Part shown: one piece after another, positions 7,791 to 16,655 of the stretch | How positions within the stretch are numbered: the first letter of the stretch is position 1 | Layout: every line of letters begins with the position of its first letter | Assembly: GCA_030447725.1 (NCBI GenBank) | Contig: JAUJOQ010000001.1 | Location: 842,823 to 906,822, forward strand | Length of the DNA: 64,000 nt | Direction: 5' to 3' | Source of the DNA: Thermoleophilaceae bacterium | GTDB lineage: Bacteria; Actinomycetota; Thermoleophilia; Solirubrobacterales; Thermoleophilaceae | Made by a program: the position numbers and the translations under genes | The notes under the pieces: model-generated | What the model was told of the DNA's origin: nothing | The model's input: the letters and a program-made list of their open reading frames with translations, nothing else | Databases searched by the model: none

Positions 7791-7933
7791 ATCAGCGGCG
7801 CCCACGGATCGCCTTGCTCAGGCTTCTCCTCCTCGTGCTTGCTCTTCTCGCGTGGGCGTCGATCTCAGCCGGCGCAGCGCCCGTCGTCGAAGCTGCGATC
7901 GATGAGGCGGGCCACGAACCGCGGTCGACGTAG
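7787..7933 (+). CDS. Short leader peptide overlapping the Imm1-like gene
   Basis: 48 codons from GTG 7787 in a four-base overlap with the Imm1-like stop. The sequence is a textbook signal peptide ('IALLRLLLLVLALLAWASI' then 'SAGAAP'), followed by 15 residues and a stop. It is best read as the 5' end of the toxin gene whose tip survives at about 8090-8382; the overlap shows how immunity and next toxin genes were once chained. Confidence 0.5.
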   Translation: MNQRRPRIALLRLLLLVLALLAWASISAGAAPVVEAAIDEAGHEPRST

Positions 7934-8089
7934 CCCGCTCAAGCCTACGATGCCGCCTCTTCGCGTACGACGCCGCCCGCCAAACAGCACGCAGGCGCGG
8001 CGCGCGGCTACGACGACCGCACGCACGTTTCCCGCGACCGCGCGCGTGTCTCGCGAGGACTTCTTGCCACAAAGGGCGGAGCTGGCGGC

Positions 8090-8382
8090 TCGAAGAAGGT
8101 CGTCATCGGCGAGGACATGCAGGGTCGCGTCATTCCGAAGGCGAAGCGAATGGGAGCGGAGTACTACGACACGCCATACCTTCCGCTGGCTCAGCGCATG
8201 GGGGCGACTGGGGACTACGTCGCCTTCGAGTCGGACGCGACCCAACTACGGCGTCAGCGACACGAACGCTGCCGGCGACGTATACGTTGGCTTTCGGGAC
8301 GGCGCCATATGATCGCGACGAAGCGGTTCAGGTTCTGAACCATGCCCGTCGTGAGGTGAGCAATGGAACCTTCCCGCAGTAG
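8090..8382 (+). pseudogene. Frameshifted toxin tip before the Imm11-like gene
   Basis: Coherent text appears in successive frames: 'KKVVIGEDMQGRVIPKAKRM' and 'GAEYYDTPYLP', then 'YGVSDTNAAGDVYVGF', then 'APYDRDEAVQVLNHARREV' ending at TAG 8380-8382 inside the next gene. The opening pattern is common in Rhs/polymorphic-toxin tips. At least two frame changes make it non-functional. The final frame overlaps the Imm11-like start by 20 bases. Confidence 0.5.
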
Positions 8383-8959
8383 CCCACTCGCGGTCTGGAC
8401 CCTCGACCACGACGCCAATCGGCGTGCGGCGTTGCAGTGTCGTGACATCAATGATCTCGACCGTTTTGAGCCGTTCGACGGGTCGCCGATGGCCCACGTG
8501 TGGGAGTCGGTGCGGATGTTCTGGGAGACCGAGGACGGGAGCCGGCCGAGGAGTGATTTCGCCAGAGCGGGCGGCGCGCCGGCATTCAACGGCCGCTCGC
8601 TGGACGCGCTCTCAGACCTGCTCGAGGGCCGGGGCGAGCTGCTGCCCCTCGACGTCGAGGACGCCGACGAGGAGTATTACGCCTTCAACTGCACCCGCCT
8701 CAGCGACGCGCTCGACGAGCAGCGATCAGAGTTCGCCTACTTTCCCGACGGTGGCATCCTCGACATCGACCGCTACCAGTTCCTCTCGCAGCAACTTGCC
8801 GCCGAGACGATCTTCAAGCTCGCTGCGGTCCGCAGGGTCTACCACTACGTGACCGACACCTTCCGCCAGCGGGTCGAGCAGACGGGCCTGACCGGCTTTC
8901 GCTGGGAGCGCCCGGTATGGCAGGCGCCCGGGTCCTTGGACCCCGAAGGCCGAACGTGA
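8363..8959 (+). CDS. Immunity protein, Imm11-like (DUF1629)
   Basis: 198 residues from ATG 8363. The C-terminal part 'AAETIFKLAAVRRVYHY' and 'GLTGFRWERPVW' is characteristic of the Imm11/MXAN_0049 immunity family. It is the intact copy of a gene whose two halves also lie, in swapped order, at 3586-3803 and 3461-3510. The cognate toxin upstream is broken. This gene closes the toxin/immunity region; a short hairpin at 8980-8997 (ACCCCG/CGGGGT arms) separates it from the convergent oxidoreductase gene. Confidence 0.75.
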   Translation: MEPSRSSPLAVWTLDHDANRRAALQCRDINDLDRFEPFDGSPMAHVWESVRMFWETEDGSRPRSDFARAGGAPAFNGRSLDALSDLLEGRGELLPLDVEDADEEYYAFNCTRLSDALDEQRSEFAYFPDGGILDIDRYQFLSQQLAAETIFKLAAVRRVYHYVTDTFRQRVEQTGLTGFRWERPVWQAPGSLDPEGRT

Positions 8960-8998
8960 CCGACACCCGCCCCTGTCGCACCCCGGCAAGGCGGGGTC

Positions 8999-9922
8999 TC
9001 AGGGAGCGACGACGAGCTTGTGATGGGGCCCGGCGGCCTGGGCCTGCCAGGCCGCCGGCGCCTCGTCGAGCGCAAAGCGCTTGACCTCTACGCTGATCCG
9101 GCCCGCGCGGGCGTGCTCGGTGAGCGTGGAGTAGGCGTCGGCTTGCACGTGCGGCGCAACGAAATGGTTGCCATGCCCGATGTGGGTGCGGCCCATCAGC
9201 GAGCCGAAGGGGATCTCGGCTGTGGCGCCGGCGCCCGAGCCGATGGTCACGAGCCGGGCCCCGGGTGCGGTTGCGCCGAGCGCGGCGGCGAAGGGCGGAC
9301 CGTAGATCGGATCGATCACCACGTCGAAGCCGTCGCCCGCCTCGGAGGAAAGGGCCTGAGGGTCGCCGCCGCCGCCGAGCACCACGGTGGCGTCGGCGCC
9401 CAGCCGCGTCGCTCGCTCGAGCGCCGAGGCGTCGCGGCCGGCCGCCACGACGCGGCCGGCGCCGAGGACCTTTGCGGCCTGCACGGCGATCTGGCCCACC
9501 ACGCCGGTGGCACCGAGCACGAGCACGCTCTCGCCGCTGCTCAGGTGGGCGTGGTGGGTGAGCGGCAGCCAGGCGGCCAGGCCGGCGATCCCCATGCAGA
9601 CGGCCAGATCGTCCTCGAGCCCGTCTGGCACGGGAAGCACCCGGTCGCGATCGACGAGGGTCTGCTCCGCCCACGAGCCGTACGGACCGATCGGTGAGTT
9701 GAAGTACACGCGCCGGCCGTCGGGCAGCGGGCCGACACCCTCGCGCCCGACCACGGACGGGATCTCCAGCGGGCCGGCGGCTCCGGAGGCCATCGCTAGG
9801 TCGAACGGGTTGAGGCCGGCCAGGCTCACCTCGATCGCGACCTGTCCTTCCCCGGCGCTCGGCGCCTGGAAGTCTCCGACCTCGGGGGTGGCTCCTACGG
9901 CGTTGAGGATGGCTGCCCGCAT
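8999..9922 (-). CDS. Zinc-independent MDR-family oxidoreductase (quinone oxidoreductase-like)
   Basis: 307 residues from an ATG. N-terminal GroES-like domain ('VSLAGLNPFDLAMASG'), then a Rossmann NAD(P)H site 'VLVLGATGVVGQIAVQAAK' at about 135-155. The zinc ligands of alcohol dehydrogenases are absent, which points to the quinone oxidoreductase/enoyl reductase branch. The substrate is unknown. It lies tail-to-tail with the toxin/immunity locus and head-to-tail with DUF899. Confidence 0.85.
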   Translation of the reverse strand: MRAAILNAVGATPEVGDFQAPSAGEGQVAIEVSLAGLNPFDLAMASGAAGPLEIPSVVGREGVGPLPDGRRVYFNSPIGPYGSWAEQTLVDRDRVLPVPDGLEDDLAVCMGIAGLAAWLPLTHHAHLSSGESVLVLGATGVVGQIAVQAAKVLGAGRVVAAGRDASALERATRLGADATVVLGGGGDPQALSSEAGDGFDVVIDPIYGPPFAAALGATAPGARLVTIGSGAGATAEIPFGSLMGRTHIGHGNHFVAPHVQADAYSTLTEHARAGRISVEVKRFALDEAPAAWQAQAAGPHHKLVVAP

Positions 9923-9960
9923 GGGTGGCGACTACCCGCCAGGGCGGCCCCCAACCGGCC

Positions 9961-10713
9961 TCATGCGAAGTCGGGGTGTGCCGCGTGGGCGTCGGCCGCC
10001 CGGCCCTTGGGCTCCTCCCACATCTCCTGGCGGCCGAGCGCGGTGAGGTCGAGCCAGTAGTACGAGCCGCCGGTCATCTCGGCTCCGCGGGCGTAGTTGG
10101 AGTAGGTGTGAAAGACGCGCTCGCCGTCGCGCAGGAAGAAGCTGGTGCCGGGCATCTCGATCGGCTCGTTGCCCTCGAGGGACATCGGGCGGTAGTTGTA
10201 CTCGGCAGCGCCGACCGCCCCGTCGAGCGTGACGTGGAAGTCGTAGTTGAAGTCGCTGCCATGGGAGGAGTACCAGGGAAAGCTCCAGCCCTTCTTGGCC
10301 TTGTAGCGCTCGATCTTCTGCAGCGGCGCGCGCGAGACGTAGACCAGCGATGTGGCACGGGCGTGCAGGTGCTCGAGCAGTCCCTGCGAGACCTCGTCGG
10401 CGCCGGCGGAGCAGCTCGAGCAACCGTCCTCCCAGCGCGGGTCGAACATGAAGTGAACGACGATCAGCTGGCGACGGCCGTCGAAGAGGTCGAGCAGGCC
10501 GGCGGTGCCGTCGGGGCCCGTGAACGCGTAGTCCTTGTCGATCGCGACCATCGGCAGCCCGCGACGCTCGGCATTGAGCGCGTCGCGGCGCCGGGTCAGC
10601 TCCTTCTCCTTTACAAGCAGCTCCTTGCGGGCGGCCAGCCACCTGTCTCGTGTCACGACTTCCGGAAGGCTCACGGGGCTCCCCTCGGTTGACTGCTCGG
10701 GTTCAGGTCTCAT
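9961..10713 (-). CDS. DUF899 family thioredoxin-like protein
   Basis: 250 residues from an ATG. The block 'VTRDRWLAARKELLVKEKEL' and the following 'FDGRRQLIVVHFMFDPRWED' with 'GCSSCS' near residue 97 are diagnostic of DUF899, a thioredoxin-fold family. The CSSC pair may be redox-active. The C terminus '...TSFFLRDGERVFHTYSNYAR' and 'YYWLDLTALGRQE' also fits. Function in the cell is not established. Confidence 0.88.
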   Translation of the reverse strand: MRPEPEQSTEGSPVSLPEVVTRDRWLAARKELLVKEKELTRRRDALNAERRGLPMVAIDKDYAFTGPDGTAGLLDLFDGRRQLIVVHFMFDPRWEDGCSSCSAGADEVSQGLLEHLHARATSLVYVSRAPLQKIERYKAKKGWSFPWYSSHGSDFNYDFHVTLDGAVGAAEYNYRPMSLEGNEPIEMPGTSFFLRDGERVFHTYSNYARGAEMTGGSYYWLDLTALGRQEMWEEPKGRAADAHAAHPDFA

Positions 10714-10860
10714 TCATTAGACCGTGCAGCGGCGCGGAAGTCATCGTTCGAGACGGCCAACGAAGGGGGTCCGGGCGGCGCGGGAGCCCGGCGCTCATTG
10801 GTAGGGTCGCGGCGGCCCCGATGGCGGGCGCAGCAAGAGCGGGGAGAGGCGGAGCGGCAC

Positions 10861-13800
10861 ATGCGCGGGGTGATCACAACGGCGGCGGTCGGCCTCTCGC
10901 TTCTGCTCTGCTCCGGGGCCGGCGCGGCACCCCAGCCGCAGCCGTTCGGCACGGGCGACGCCGGCGGCTTTCGCAACATCCTCCCCGCCGGGCAGAACGG
11001 CCACGCCGACGCCGCGCAGGTGGCCGCCTTCCTCTCAGCGGGAGCGCGCCCCCCGCACGACAACGACCAGCTGGCGCCCTATACCGACCTGCTTTTCGCG
11101 AGCCCCGCGCTCGACGCCAACCGCCTTGACGACTTCTTCAAGGACGCCACCTTCGGGGTCCGGGAGGGAGAGGTCGAGCACACCTACAGCCCGCGCGACG
11201 ACGTGACCATCCAGCGCGACCGCGGCTTCGGCGTGCCGCACATCTACGGCTCGAGCCGCGACGGCGCGATGTTCGGCGCCGGCTACATCGGCGCCGAGGA
11301 CCGCCTGTTCCTGATGGACGTCCTGCGCCACGTCGGGCGGGCGGAGCTGTCCTCCTTCGTCGGCGGCTCGGAGGGCAACCGCGAGATGGACCGCAAGCAG
11401 TGGCGCGTGGCGCCCTACACCGAGGCGGACCTCCAGCGACAGGTCGACCAGTTGGACGACCTCTACGGGCAGCCGGGACGGCAGGTGCAGGAGGACGTGG
11501 CCAACTACGTCGCGGGGATCAACAAGTACATCTGCGAGGCGATGCCGGCCAACCCCGACTGCGTCGCCGAAGGGATCAGCTCGAGCCCCACCCCCGGCTC
11601 GAAGAACGGCGCGACACCGGTGCAGAAGCTCCCGGGCGCCTACGCGGCGATCACCCCGGATGGTGAGCCCACGGCCAAGCCGGAGCTGTTCACGATCACC
11701 GACGTGATCGCCACGGCCTCCCTGGTGGGCGCGATCTTCGGGAAAGGCGGGGGAGCCGAGCTCGACGCCTCCCAGGTGCTGCAGGCCGCCGTCGACAGGT
11801 TCGGAGCCGACGGCAACGAGGTGTTCGAGGACTTCCGCCGCGCGGAGGACCCCGAGGCGCCGGTGACCACCGACAAGCCGTTTCCCTACCGCGTGCCGCC
11901 CGACAGCCCGGCCCCCGACAGCGCCGGGCTCCCTGACGCCGGCAGCGTCGACCCCAGCGAGGTGGTGGTTACGGGAGCTTCGCCCGGCCTGCCCGGCGGT
12001 CTGCTCGAAGGCCTCTCGGACCAGGAGGGCAGCGCCTCCAACTCGCTGGTCGTGTCCGGGGCCGAGTCGGAGTCCGGCCGGCCCGTCGCGGTCTTCGGTC
12101 CCCAGACCGCCTACTTCTCGCCCCAGATCCTGATGGAGCTCGACATCCACGCGCCGGCGGTGGACGGCAAGCCGGCGATCGCCGCCCGCGGCGCCTCCTT
12201 CCCGGGCGTGAACCTCTACGTGCAGCTGGGGCGCGGGCCCGACTACGCCTGGAGCGCGACCTCCGCCGGCCAGGACATCGTCGACACCTTCGCGCTCGAC
12301 CTGTGCGACCCCGCCAACCCCACCGCCCAGGTGGACCTGGCGGCCACCGGCTACCGCTACCGCGGCAGATGCGAGCCCTTCGAGGAGCTGCGGCGCACCA
12401 ACCGTTGGGTGCCCAACGCCGCGGACCAGACCCCGCCGGGCAGCGAGACCCTGCTGACCAGGAGGACCAAGCTCGGGCTGGAGATCGCGCGCGCGCGGAT
12501 CGGCGGCACGCCGGTGGCCTACGTGCAGCTGCGCAGCACCTACCTGCATGAGGTGGACTCGGCGATCGGATTCGTCGACTTCAACACGCCCGACCGAATG
12601 GACACGCCGCTGGAGTTCCAGCAGGCGGCGAGCAGGATCGGGTTCACCTTCAACTGGTTCTACGTGAACGGCAGCGACACCGCGTACTTCAACTCGGGCA
12701 ACAACCCGGTGCGCCCGGCGGGCAGCGATCCCGACTTCCCCGTGCGCGCCTGCCCGACGGCCGCCACAGACCGCTGCAAGTACGAATGGGAGGGCTGGAA
12801 CCCAGACTCCTTCGTCTCCGCCTACACACCCTTCGAAGAGCACCCCCAGGACGTGAACAAGCCCTTCTTAACCAGCTGGAACAACAAGCAGGCACCCGGC
12901 TACCGGGCGGCCGACGACAACTTCGCCTACGGCTCGATACACCGCTCGGAGCCGCTGGACGACGGCATCAACGCGCGCATCGCCGGCGCGGAGAAGGTGA
13001 CCCGGACCGAGCTGGTGGACGCGATGGAGGACGCCGCCACCGTCGACCTGCGGGGGAGGAAGGTGCTGCCCTTTTTGATCAGGACGTTGGCCTCCGACGG
13101 CGACCCCCGGGTACGCGACGCGCTGGCAAAGCTCGAGGCCTGGCAGCGCGCCGGCGCTCACCGACGCGACGAGAACGGCGACGGCGTCTACGAGCACAGC
13201 GAGGCGATCAAGATCATGGACGCGTGGTGGCCGCGCCTGGTGGAGCAGCAGTTCAAGCCGGCGCTCGGCGAGCCGCTGTACGACCGCCTGACGGAGATGA
13301 TCGGCATCGACAACCCGCCGCACACGCGCCAGGGCTCGGCCTACATCGCCGGCTGGTACTCCTACGTGGAGAAGGACCTGCGCGCGGTGCTCGGCGACGA
13401 CGTGGCCGGCGGCTTCTCGCGCCGCTACTGCGGCGGCGGGGACCGCGCCGCCTGCGAAGAGGTGCTGCGCACCACGCTGAGGGAGGCCGTCGCGGAGCCG
13501 CGCAGCCGGGTCTACTCAGACCCCCAGTGCGACGAGGCCGACAACGCGGCGCTCGACGACCAGGTGTGCTTCGACGCCATCGAGTACACCGCGGTCGGGG
13601 CCGTGACCCAGCCGCTGCAGCGCTGGCAGAACCGGCCGACCTTCCAGCAGGTGGTGGAGGTGGGCGCCGAGCAGGCCGCGGCGCCGGCCCCCGGCCCGGC
13701 CGCGGCGCCCGCGCCCGACACCAGCGAGCGCCGTCAGCCGCGTCGCGAGCGCCGCTCCGAGCGGGGGGAGCGCCGAGAGCGCCGGTCCGAGGCGCCCGCG

Positions 13801-13959
13801 CCCGCCACGGCGCCGCGGCGCACCACCGAGACCGGCGAGCTGCCCTTCACCGGGTTCCTGGTGGCGCTCGCCGCCCTGCTGGGCACGCTGATGCTGGGAG
13901 CAGGCGTCGCGCTTGGGCGCCGAGGTCGTACCCGCGAGGTCGAAAAGGAGACAACCTAG
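10861..13959 (+). CDS. Penicillin acylase family protein with LPxTG-type cell-wall anchor
   Basis: 1032 residues. ATG 10861 is chosen over an upstream in-frame codon at 10798 because it follows a GGGAGAGGCGG ribosome site and opens a signal peptide ('VITTAAVGLSLLLCSGAGAA'). The family is an Ntn hydrolase cut into alpha and beta chains; the likely N-terminal nucleophile is Ser393 in 'GSASNSLVVSG'. Early motifs 'RDRGFGVPHIYG' and 'GYIGAEDRLFLMD' support the call. The C terminus has an Arg-rich linker, LPFTG at 13840-13854, a hydrophobic helix and basic tail, a sortase sorting signal. Substrate (N-acyl amides, homoserine lactones or other) is unknown. Confidence 0.9.
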   Translation: MRGVITTAAVGLSLLLCSGAGAAPQPQPFGTGDAGGFRNILPAGQNGHADAAQVAAFLSAGARPPHDNDQLAPYTDLLFASPALDANRLDDFFKDATFGVREGEVEHTYSPRDDVTIQRDRGFGVPHIYGSSRDGAMFGAGYIGAEDRLFLMDVLRHVGRAELSSFVGGSEGNREMDRKQWRVAPYTEADLQRQVDQLDDLYGQPGRQVQEDVANYVAGINKYICEAMPANPDCVAEGISSSPTPGSKNGATPVQKLPGAYAAITPDGEPTAKPELFTITDVIATASLVGAIFGKGGGAELDASQVLQAAVDRFGADGNEVFEDFRRAEDPEAPVTTDKPFPYRVPPDSPAPDSAGLPDAGSVDPSEVVVTGASPGLPGGLLEGLSDQEGSASNSLVVSGAESESGRPVAVFGPQTAYFSPQILMELDIHAPAVDGKPAIAARGASFPGVNLYVQLGRGPDYAWSATSAGQDIVDTFALDLCDPANPTAQVDLAATGYRYRGRCEPFEELRRTNRWVPNAADQTPPGSETLLTRRTKLGLEIARARIGGTPVAYVQLRSTYLHEVDSAIGFVDFNTPDRMDTPLEFQQAASRIGFTFNWFYVNGSDTAYFNSGNNPVRPAGSDPDFPVRACPTAATDRCKYEWEGWNPDSFVSAYTPFEEHPQDVNKPFLTSWNNKQAPGYRAADDNFAYGSIHRSEPLDDGINARIAGAEKVTRTELVDAMEDAATVDLRGRKVLPFLIRTLASDGDPRVRDALAKLEAWQRAGAHRRDENGDGVYEHSEAIKIMDAWWPRLVEQQFKPALGEPLYDRLTEMIGIDNPPHTRQGSAYIAGWYSYVEKDLRAVLGDDVAGGFSRRYCGGGDRAACEEVLRTTLREAVAEPRSRVYSDPQCDEADNAALDDQVCFDAIEYTAVGAVTQPLQRWQNRPTFQQVVEVGAEQAAAPAPGPAAAPAPDTSERRQPRRERRSERGERRERRSEAPAPATAPRRTTETGELPFTGFLVALAALLGTLMLGAGVALGRRGRTREVEKETT

Positions 13960-14107
13960 TCGTTGAGCGACCGAACCACCTCGCGCGCGGTCTCTAGGAA
14001 GCTGTGCACCAGCGGGCGGTCGTCGGCACGGCGCCAGAGGAGTGCCAGCGGAGTCGTCGGAACATCCACACCGACCTCCCCAGTGCCCGCGAGCGCTTCG
14101 CGGCGCT
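13956..14107 (-). pseudogene. C-terminal remnant of a LysR-type regulator
   Basis: Reading the minus strand back from a TAG at 13956-13958 gives 'LALLWRRADDRPLVHSFLET' and 'AREVVRSLND', the standard end of LysR-family effector domains. Upstream (to higher coordinates) about 20 more residues stay in frame, then coherence is lost near 14107. No DNA-binding domain is left. The stop overlaps that of the penicillin acylase gene. From 14108 to 14353 I see no gene. Confidence 0.55.
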
Positions 14108-14353
14108 CGCCGCCTCCACAGGCGCCTGAGTCCCCGCGCCGCCGAGCGAGCTGCTCACCCGCGACCGGGACTCACCGGTCCGGTGGAGCTCCGCGCGCGC
14201 CCTGAGAGCGGGTTGGTGCCAAGCGCCCTCGGGTTCGTCCGATCGCTGACAATCCCGCGCGACGGATCCGACTCACACAGCAACCTTGGCCTTCCGGGCG
14301 GGTTGCGCACGACGACGGGGTCAACAGGGCCTCGCTTGGACGGGAGGTTCTCA

Positions 14354-15196
14354 GTGCGAGCAGTTACGAGTCGAAGGGCGACCATCGTTGGCGCAGCCAC
14401 ACTGGCGGTGGTCGTGGGAGCGACCGGAGTGGGCGTAGCGCAGTCGGGCAAGAGCGATGGCCAGATCGTCGCCGAGGCCGGGGAGCTGTCCCGGATGGAG
14501 GCGACGAAGATCGCGCGGACGATCGCGGGGCGCAAGGTGATCAAGAGCGCGGCCTTCGCGGCGCGCCCCCCCTATGGCCGCGTGGCGGCACGCTCGACGA
14601 AGGCACTGGCCGGCTTCCCGCTGAGGGGGTCCTCTTACATGATCCTGAGCAACGGCAATGCGCGTTTCGCCGACAACAAGAACACCGGACCGGCCAAGGG
14701 ACAGAACGCCGGCGGCCCTGCTATTCGCGGCGCGCGTGATGTGACGATATTCCGGATGAACATCAGGGTGCCGGAGGGCCGCAACTGCCTCGATATGCGC
14801 TTCCGCTTCCTCACCGAGGAGTTCCCCGAGTTCGTGAACGAAGAGTTCAACGACGCCTTCATCGCCGAGGTGGACCAGACGACCTGGGACACCCGGCCCG
14901 TCGGCGACCCGTCGGTCGAAGCGGACCGCAACTTCGCCACCGACACGATGGGCAACCGCATCAGCGTCAACGCGGTCGGCGACGCCAGCGTCAGCGCGGC
15001 GCGGGCCAAGGGCACCACCTACGACGGAGCCACGCGCCGGCTGCGCGCCTCCACTCGCATCACCCCGGGCGGGCACCGGCTGTACCTGTCGATCTTTGAC
15101 CAGGGCGACCGTCAGTACGACTCGGCCGTGTTCGTCGATCGTTTGAGCTTCAGGAACGCGGCGGTCTGCGAGAACGGCGCCGTGTCGGACGAGTAG
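14354..15196 (+). CDS. Secreted protein with choice-of-anchor-L-like beta domain
   Basis: 280 residues from GTG 14354, which follows GGGAGG at the right distance. An N-terminal signal peptide ('ATIVGAATLAVVVGATGV') is followed by an exported domain with 'FRFLTEEFPEFVNEEFND' and 'LYLSIFDQGDRQYDSAVFVD', the pattern of choice-of-anchor L domains (Ca-binding-like beta sandwich of surface proteins). No anchor motif is visible. Role unknown. Confidence 0.7.
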   Translation: MRAVTSRRATIVGAATLAVVVGATGVGVAQSGKSDGQIVAEAGELSRMEATKIARTIAGRKVIKSAAFAARPPYGRVAARSTKALAGFPLRGSSYMILSNGNARFADNKNTGPAKGQNAGGPAIRGARDVTIFRMNIRVPEGRNCLDMRFRFLTEEFPEFVNEEFNDAFIAEVDQTTWDTRPVGDPSVEADRNFATDTMGNRISVNAVGDASVSAARAKGTTYDGATRRLRASTRITPGGHRLYLSIFDQGDRQYDSAVFVDRLSFRNAAVCENGAVSDE

Positions 15197-15345
15197 GGCA
15201 GCTCCCCGGCCGCTGAGAGCCGGTCACGTCTGCGGCCGCTGCGCGCTACTTAAGGCGCGGCGGCCAAGGCGCGGCGGCAATTCGCGTGGTTAGGTCTCAC
15301 CCGCTTGGGTATTCCAGGGGCGCAAACGAAGAGGGAGGAAACGGC

Positions 15346-15540
15346 ATGGAGGACACACCCATCGACGCGACTCGGAAGTACGTGCACGACATCGAATGGC
15401 CCGCCAGCAAAGAGACTGTCCTCGCGGCCATGGAGCAGAACGGCGCCCCCGAGGACGTGCTCAAGCTCGTGCGTTCGCGTGACCAGGAGAAATTCGTGGG
15501 GCCCAACGATGTGCATCAGGCCCTGTGGGTGCAGTCCTGA
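15346..15540 (+). CDS. DUF2795 domain protein
   Basis: 64 residues. ATG 15346 is fixed by the strong site GAGGGAGGA just before it. 'YVHDIEWPASKETVLAAMEQ' and 'DVLKLVRSR' are the DUF2795 core, a small helical fold common in Actinobacteria, of unknown function and often repeated. The last 16 bases overlap the next small gene. Confidence 0.8.
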   Translation: MEDTPIDATRKYVHDIEWPASKETVLAAMEQNGAPEDVLKLVRSRDQEKFVGPNDVHQALWVQS

Positions 15541-15791
15541 GCGACGAAGCATCCGTAACCCTCGACGTGCTTCGGCCCGGCGAGCGGGCCGAAGCGCTGC
15601 TTGCTCTGCTCGATGAAGGCACACCTGACATGCCGCTGCGCCAAGTGCGCGAGAACCGATGGCAGGCCACGCTTCAGGATGTGGACTCAGAACCGAAGGC
15701 ACGGGAAGCTCTGGAGCACACGCTCACCTGGCTTGAAGGTGCCGAGGACTGGCGCCAGTACCTGGTGATCCTCACGTCGGAGGACGACTGA
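15525..15791 (+). CDS. Small hypothetical protein downstream of DUF2795
   Basis: 88 residues from GTG 15525, overlapping the previous gene. Acidic and helical ('LDVLRPGERAEALLALLDEG'), no membrane segment, no family recognised. Overlap suggests co-translation with the DUF2795 protein. Confidence 0.55.
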   Translation: MGAVLSDEASVTLDVLRPGERAEALLALLDEGTPDMPLRQVRENRWQATLQDVDSEPKAREALEHTLTWLEGAEDWRQYLVILTSEDD

Positions 15792-15963
15792 GATCTCGCC
15801 GCCGCTCGAGCCTCGACGGGGCGACTGCATGGCCGCCCCCTCTGTGGAACACGAGCTGGAGCCCATCGCCGTTTGTGTCGCTCAACACGGCGTACTTGGG
15901 ACCGGCGTTGTCGGGGTCCGGGCAGGCGGAGATGAAACCCACGCGTGAGGACTGGTAGGGCAC
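15772..15963 (-). pseudogene. Fragment of a hypothetical secreted-type protein
   Basis: A 63-codon minus frame whose first half, 'VGFISACPDPDNAGPKYAVL' and 'SDTNGDG', looks like real protein (a DxNxDG turn), while the end is Arg-rich noise. No signal peptide or start context is convincing. It overlaps the plus-strand hypothetical by 20 bases. Probably a decayed fragment. Confidence 0.3.
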
Positions 15964-16058
15964 CGGAGGGGCTCATCGGCCGCAACGGGCTGTGAACCAG
16001 CTGGTCATTGCCCGGGTGAACCTTCTCGGTCGGGCTTGCGAAGACCGGTCAGTGGGAT

Positions 16059-16655
16059 TTGACCGACAGTGGGACGCAGATGGCCGCGGTCGCCATCGAT
16101 GCGATCGCGGCTGAGGAGGCCGCGCTGGTGGCGCGCGTCGCAGCCGGGGACGACGGCGACCCCTTGGTCGCCCTTTACGAGCGCTACAGCTCGCGGCTTT
16201 ACGGGCTGGGGGTGCGGCTTCTGGGCGACACAGGCATGGCTGAGGAGATGGTGCAGGAGACCTTTGTACGGCTGTGGAGAGGGGCGGGGCGCTTCGATCC
16301 CGACAGGGGGTCGGTGAGGACCTACACCTACACGATCGCCCGCCGCGTGGCGGTCGACCTGCACCGCCGCGCGGCATCGCGGCCGCTGCGGACCACCGAG
16401 GGAGAGGAAGCGGACGAACAAGGCGTCGGCGACTCGGAGTTCGAGAAGTTGATCCTCGGTCTCGACCTGCGGGACGCTTTGCGCTCGCTGTCGGCCAAGC
16501 ATCGCGAGATCCTCGAGCTGTACCTCGACGAGGACCTGAGCCAGCCACAGATAGCGGAGCGACTGGGCATCCCGGTCGGGACCGTCAAGACGCGTACGTT
16601 CTACGGGCTCAGCGCACTGAAGCTCGAGCTGGAGGAGAGGGGACTCATTGGCTGA
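16059..16655 (+). CDS. ECF-type RNA polymerase sigma factor
   Basis: 198 residues from TTG 16059 (ATG 16080 is an alternative). Region 2: 'YERYSSRLYGLGVRLLGD' and 'AEEMVQETFVRLWRGAGRF'. Region 4: 'LSAKHREILELYLDEDLSQP' and 'IAERLGIPVGTVKTRT'. It directs RNA polymerase to a small regulon. The next gene, overlapping by eight bases, encodes its likely membrane anti-sigma factor. Confidence 0.92.
   Translation: MTDSGTQMAAVAIDAIAAEEAALVARVAAGDDGDPLVALYERYSSRLYGLGVRLLGDTGMAEEMVQETFVRLWRGAGRFDPDRGSVRTYTYTIARRVAVDLHRRAASRPLRTTEGEEADEQGVGDSEFEKLILGLDLRDALRSLSAKHREILELYLDEDLSQPQIAERLGIPVGTVKTRTFYGLSALKLELEERGLIG

Noticed and set aside
8814-9674. Long Arg-rich minus frame overlapping the MDR oxidoreductase
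   Set aside because: It is the neighbouring frame of a clear MDR gene and crosses into the Imm11-like gene antisense; no motif.
11035-12843. Long minus-strand open frame of about 600 codons antisense to the penicillin acylase gene
   Set aside because: Composition-driven shadow: the plus strand has a signal peptide, family motifs and sorting signal, while the minus reading has no recognisable domain.
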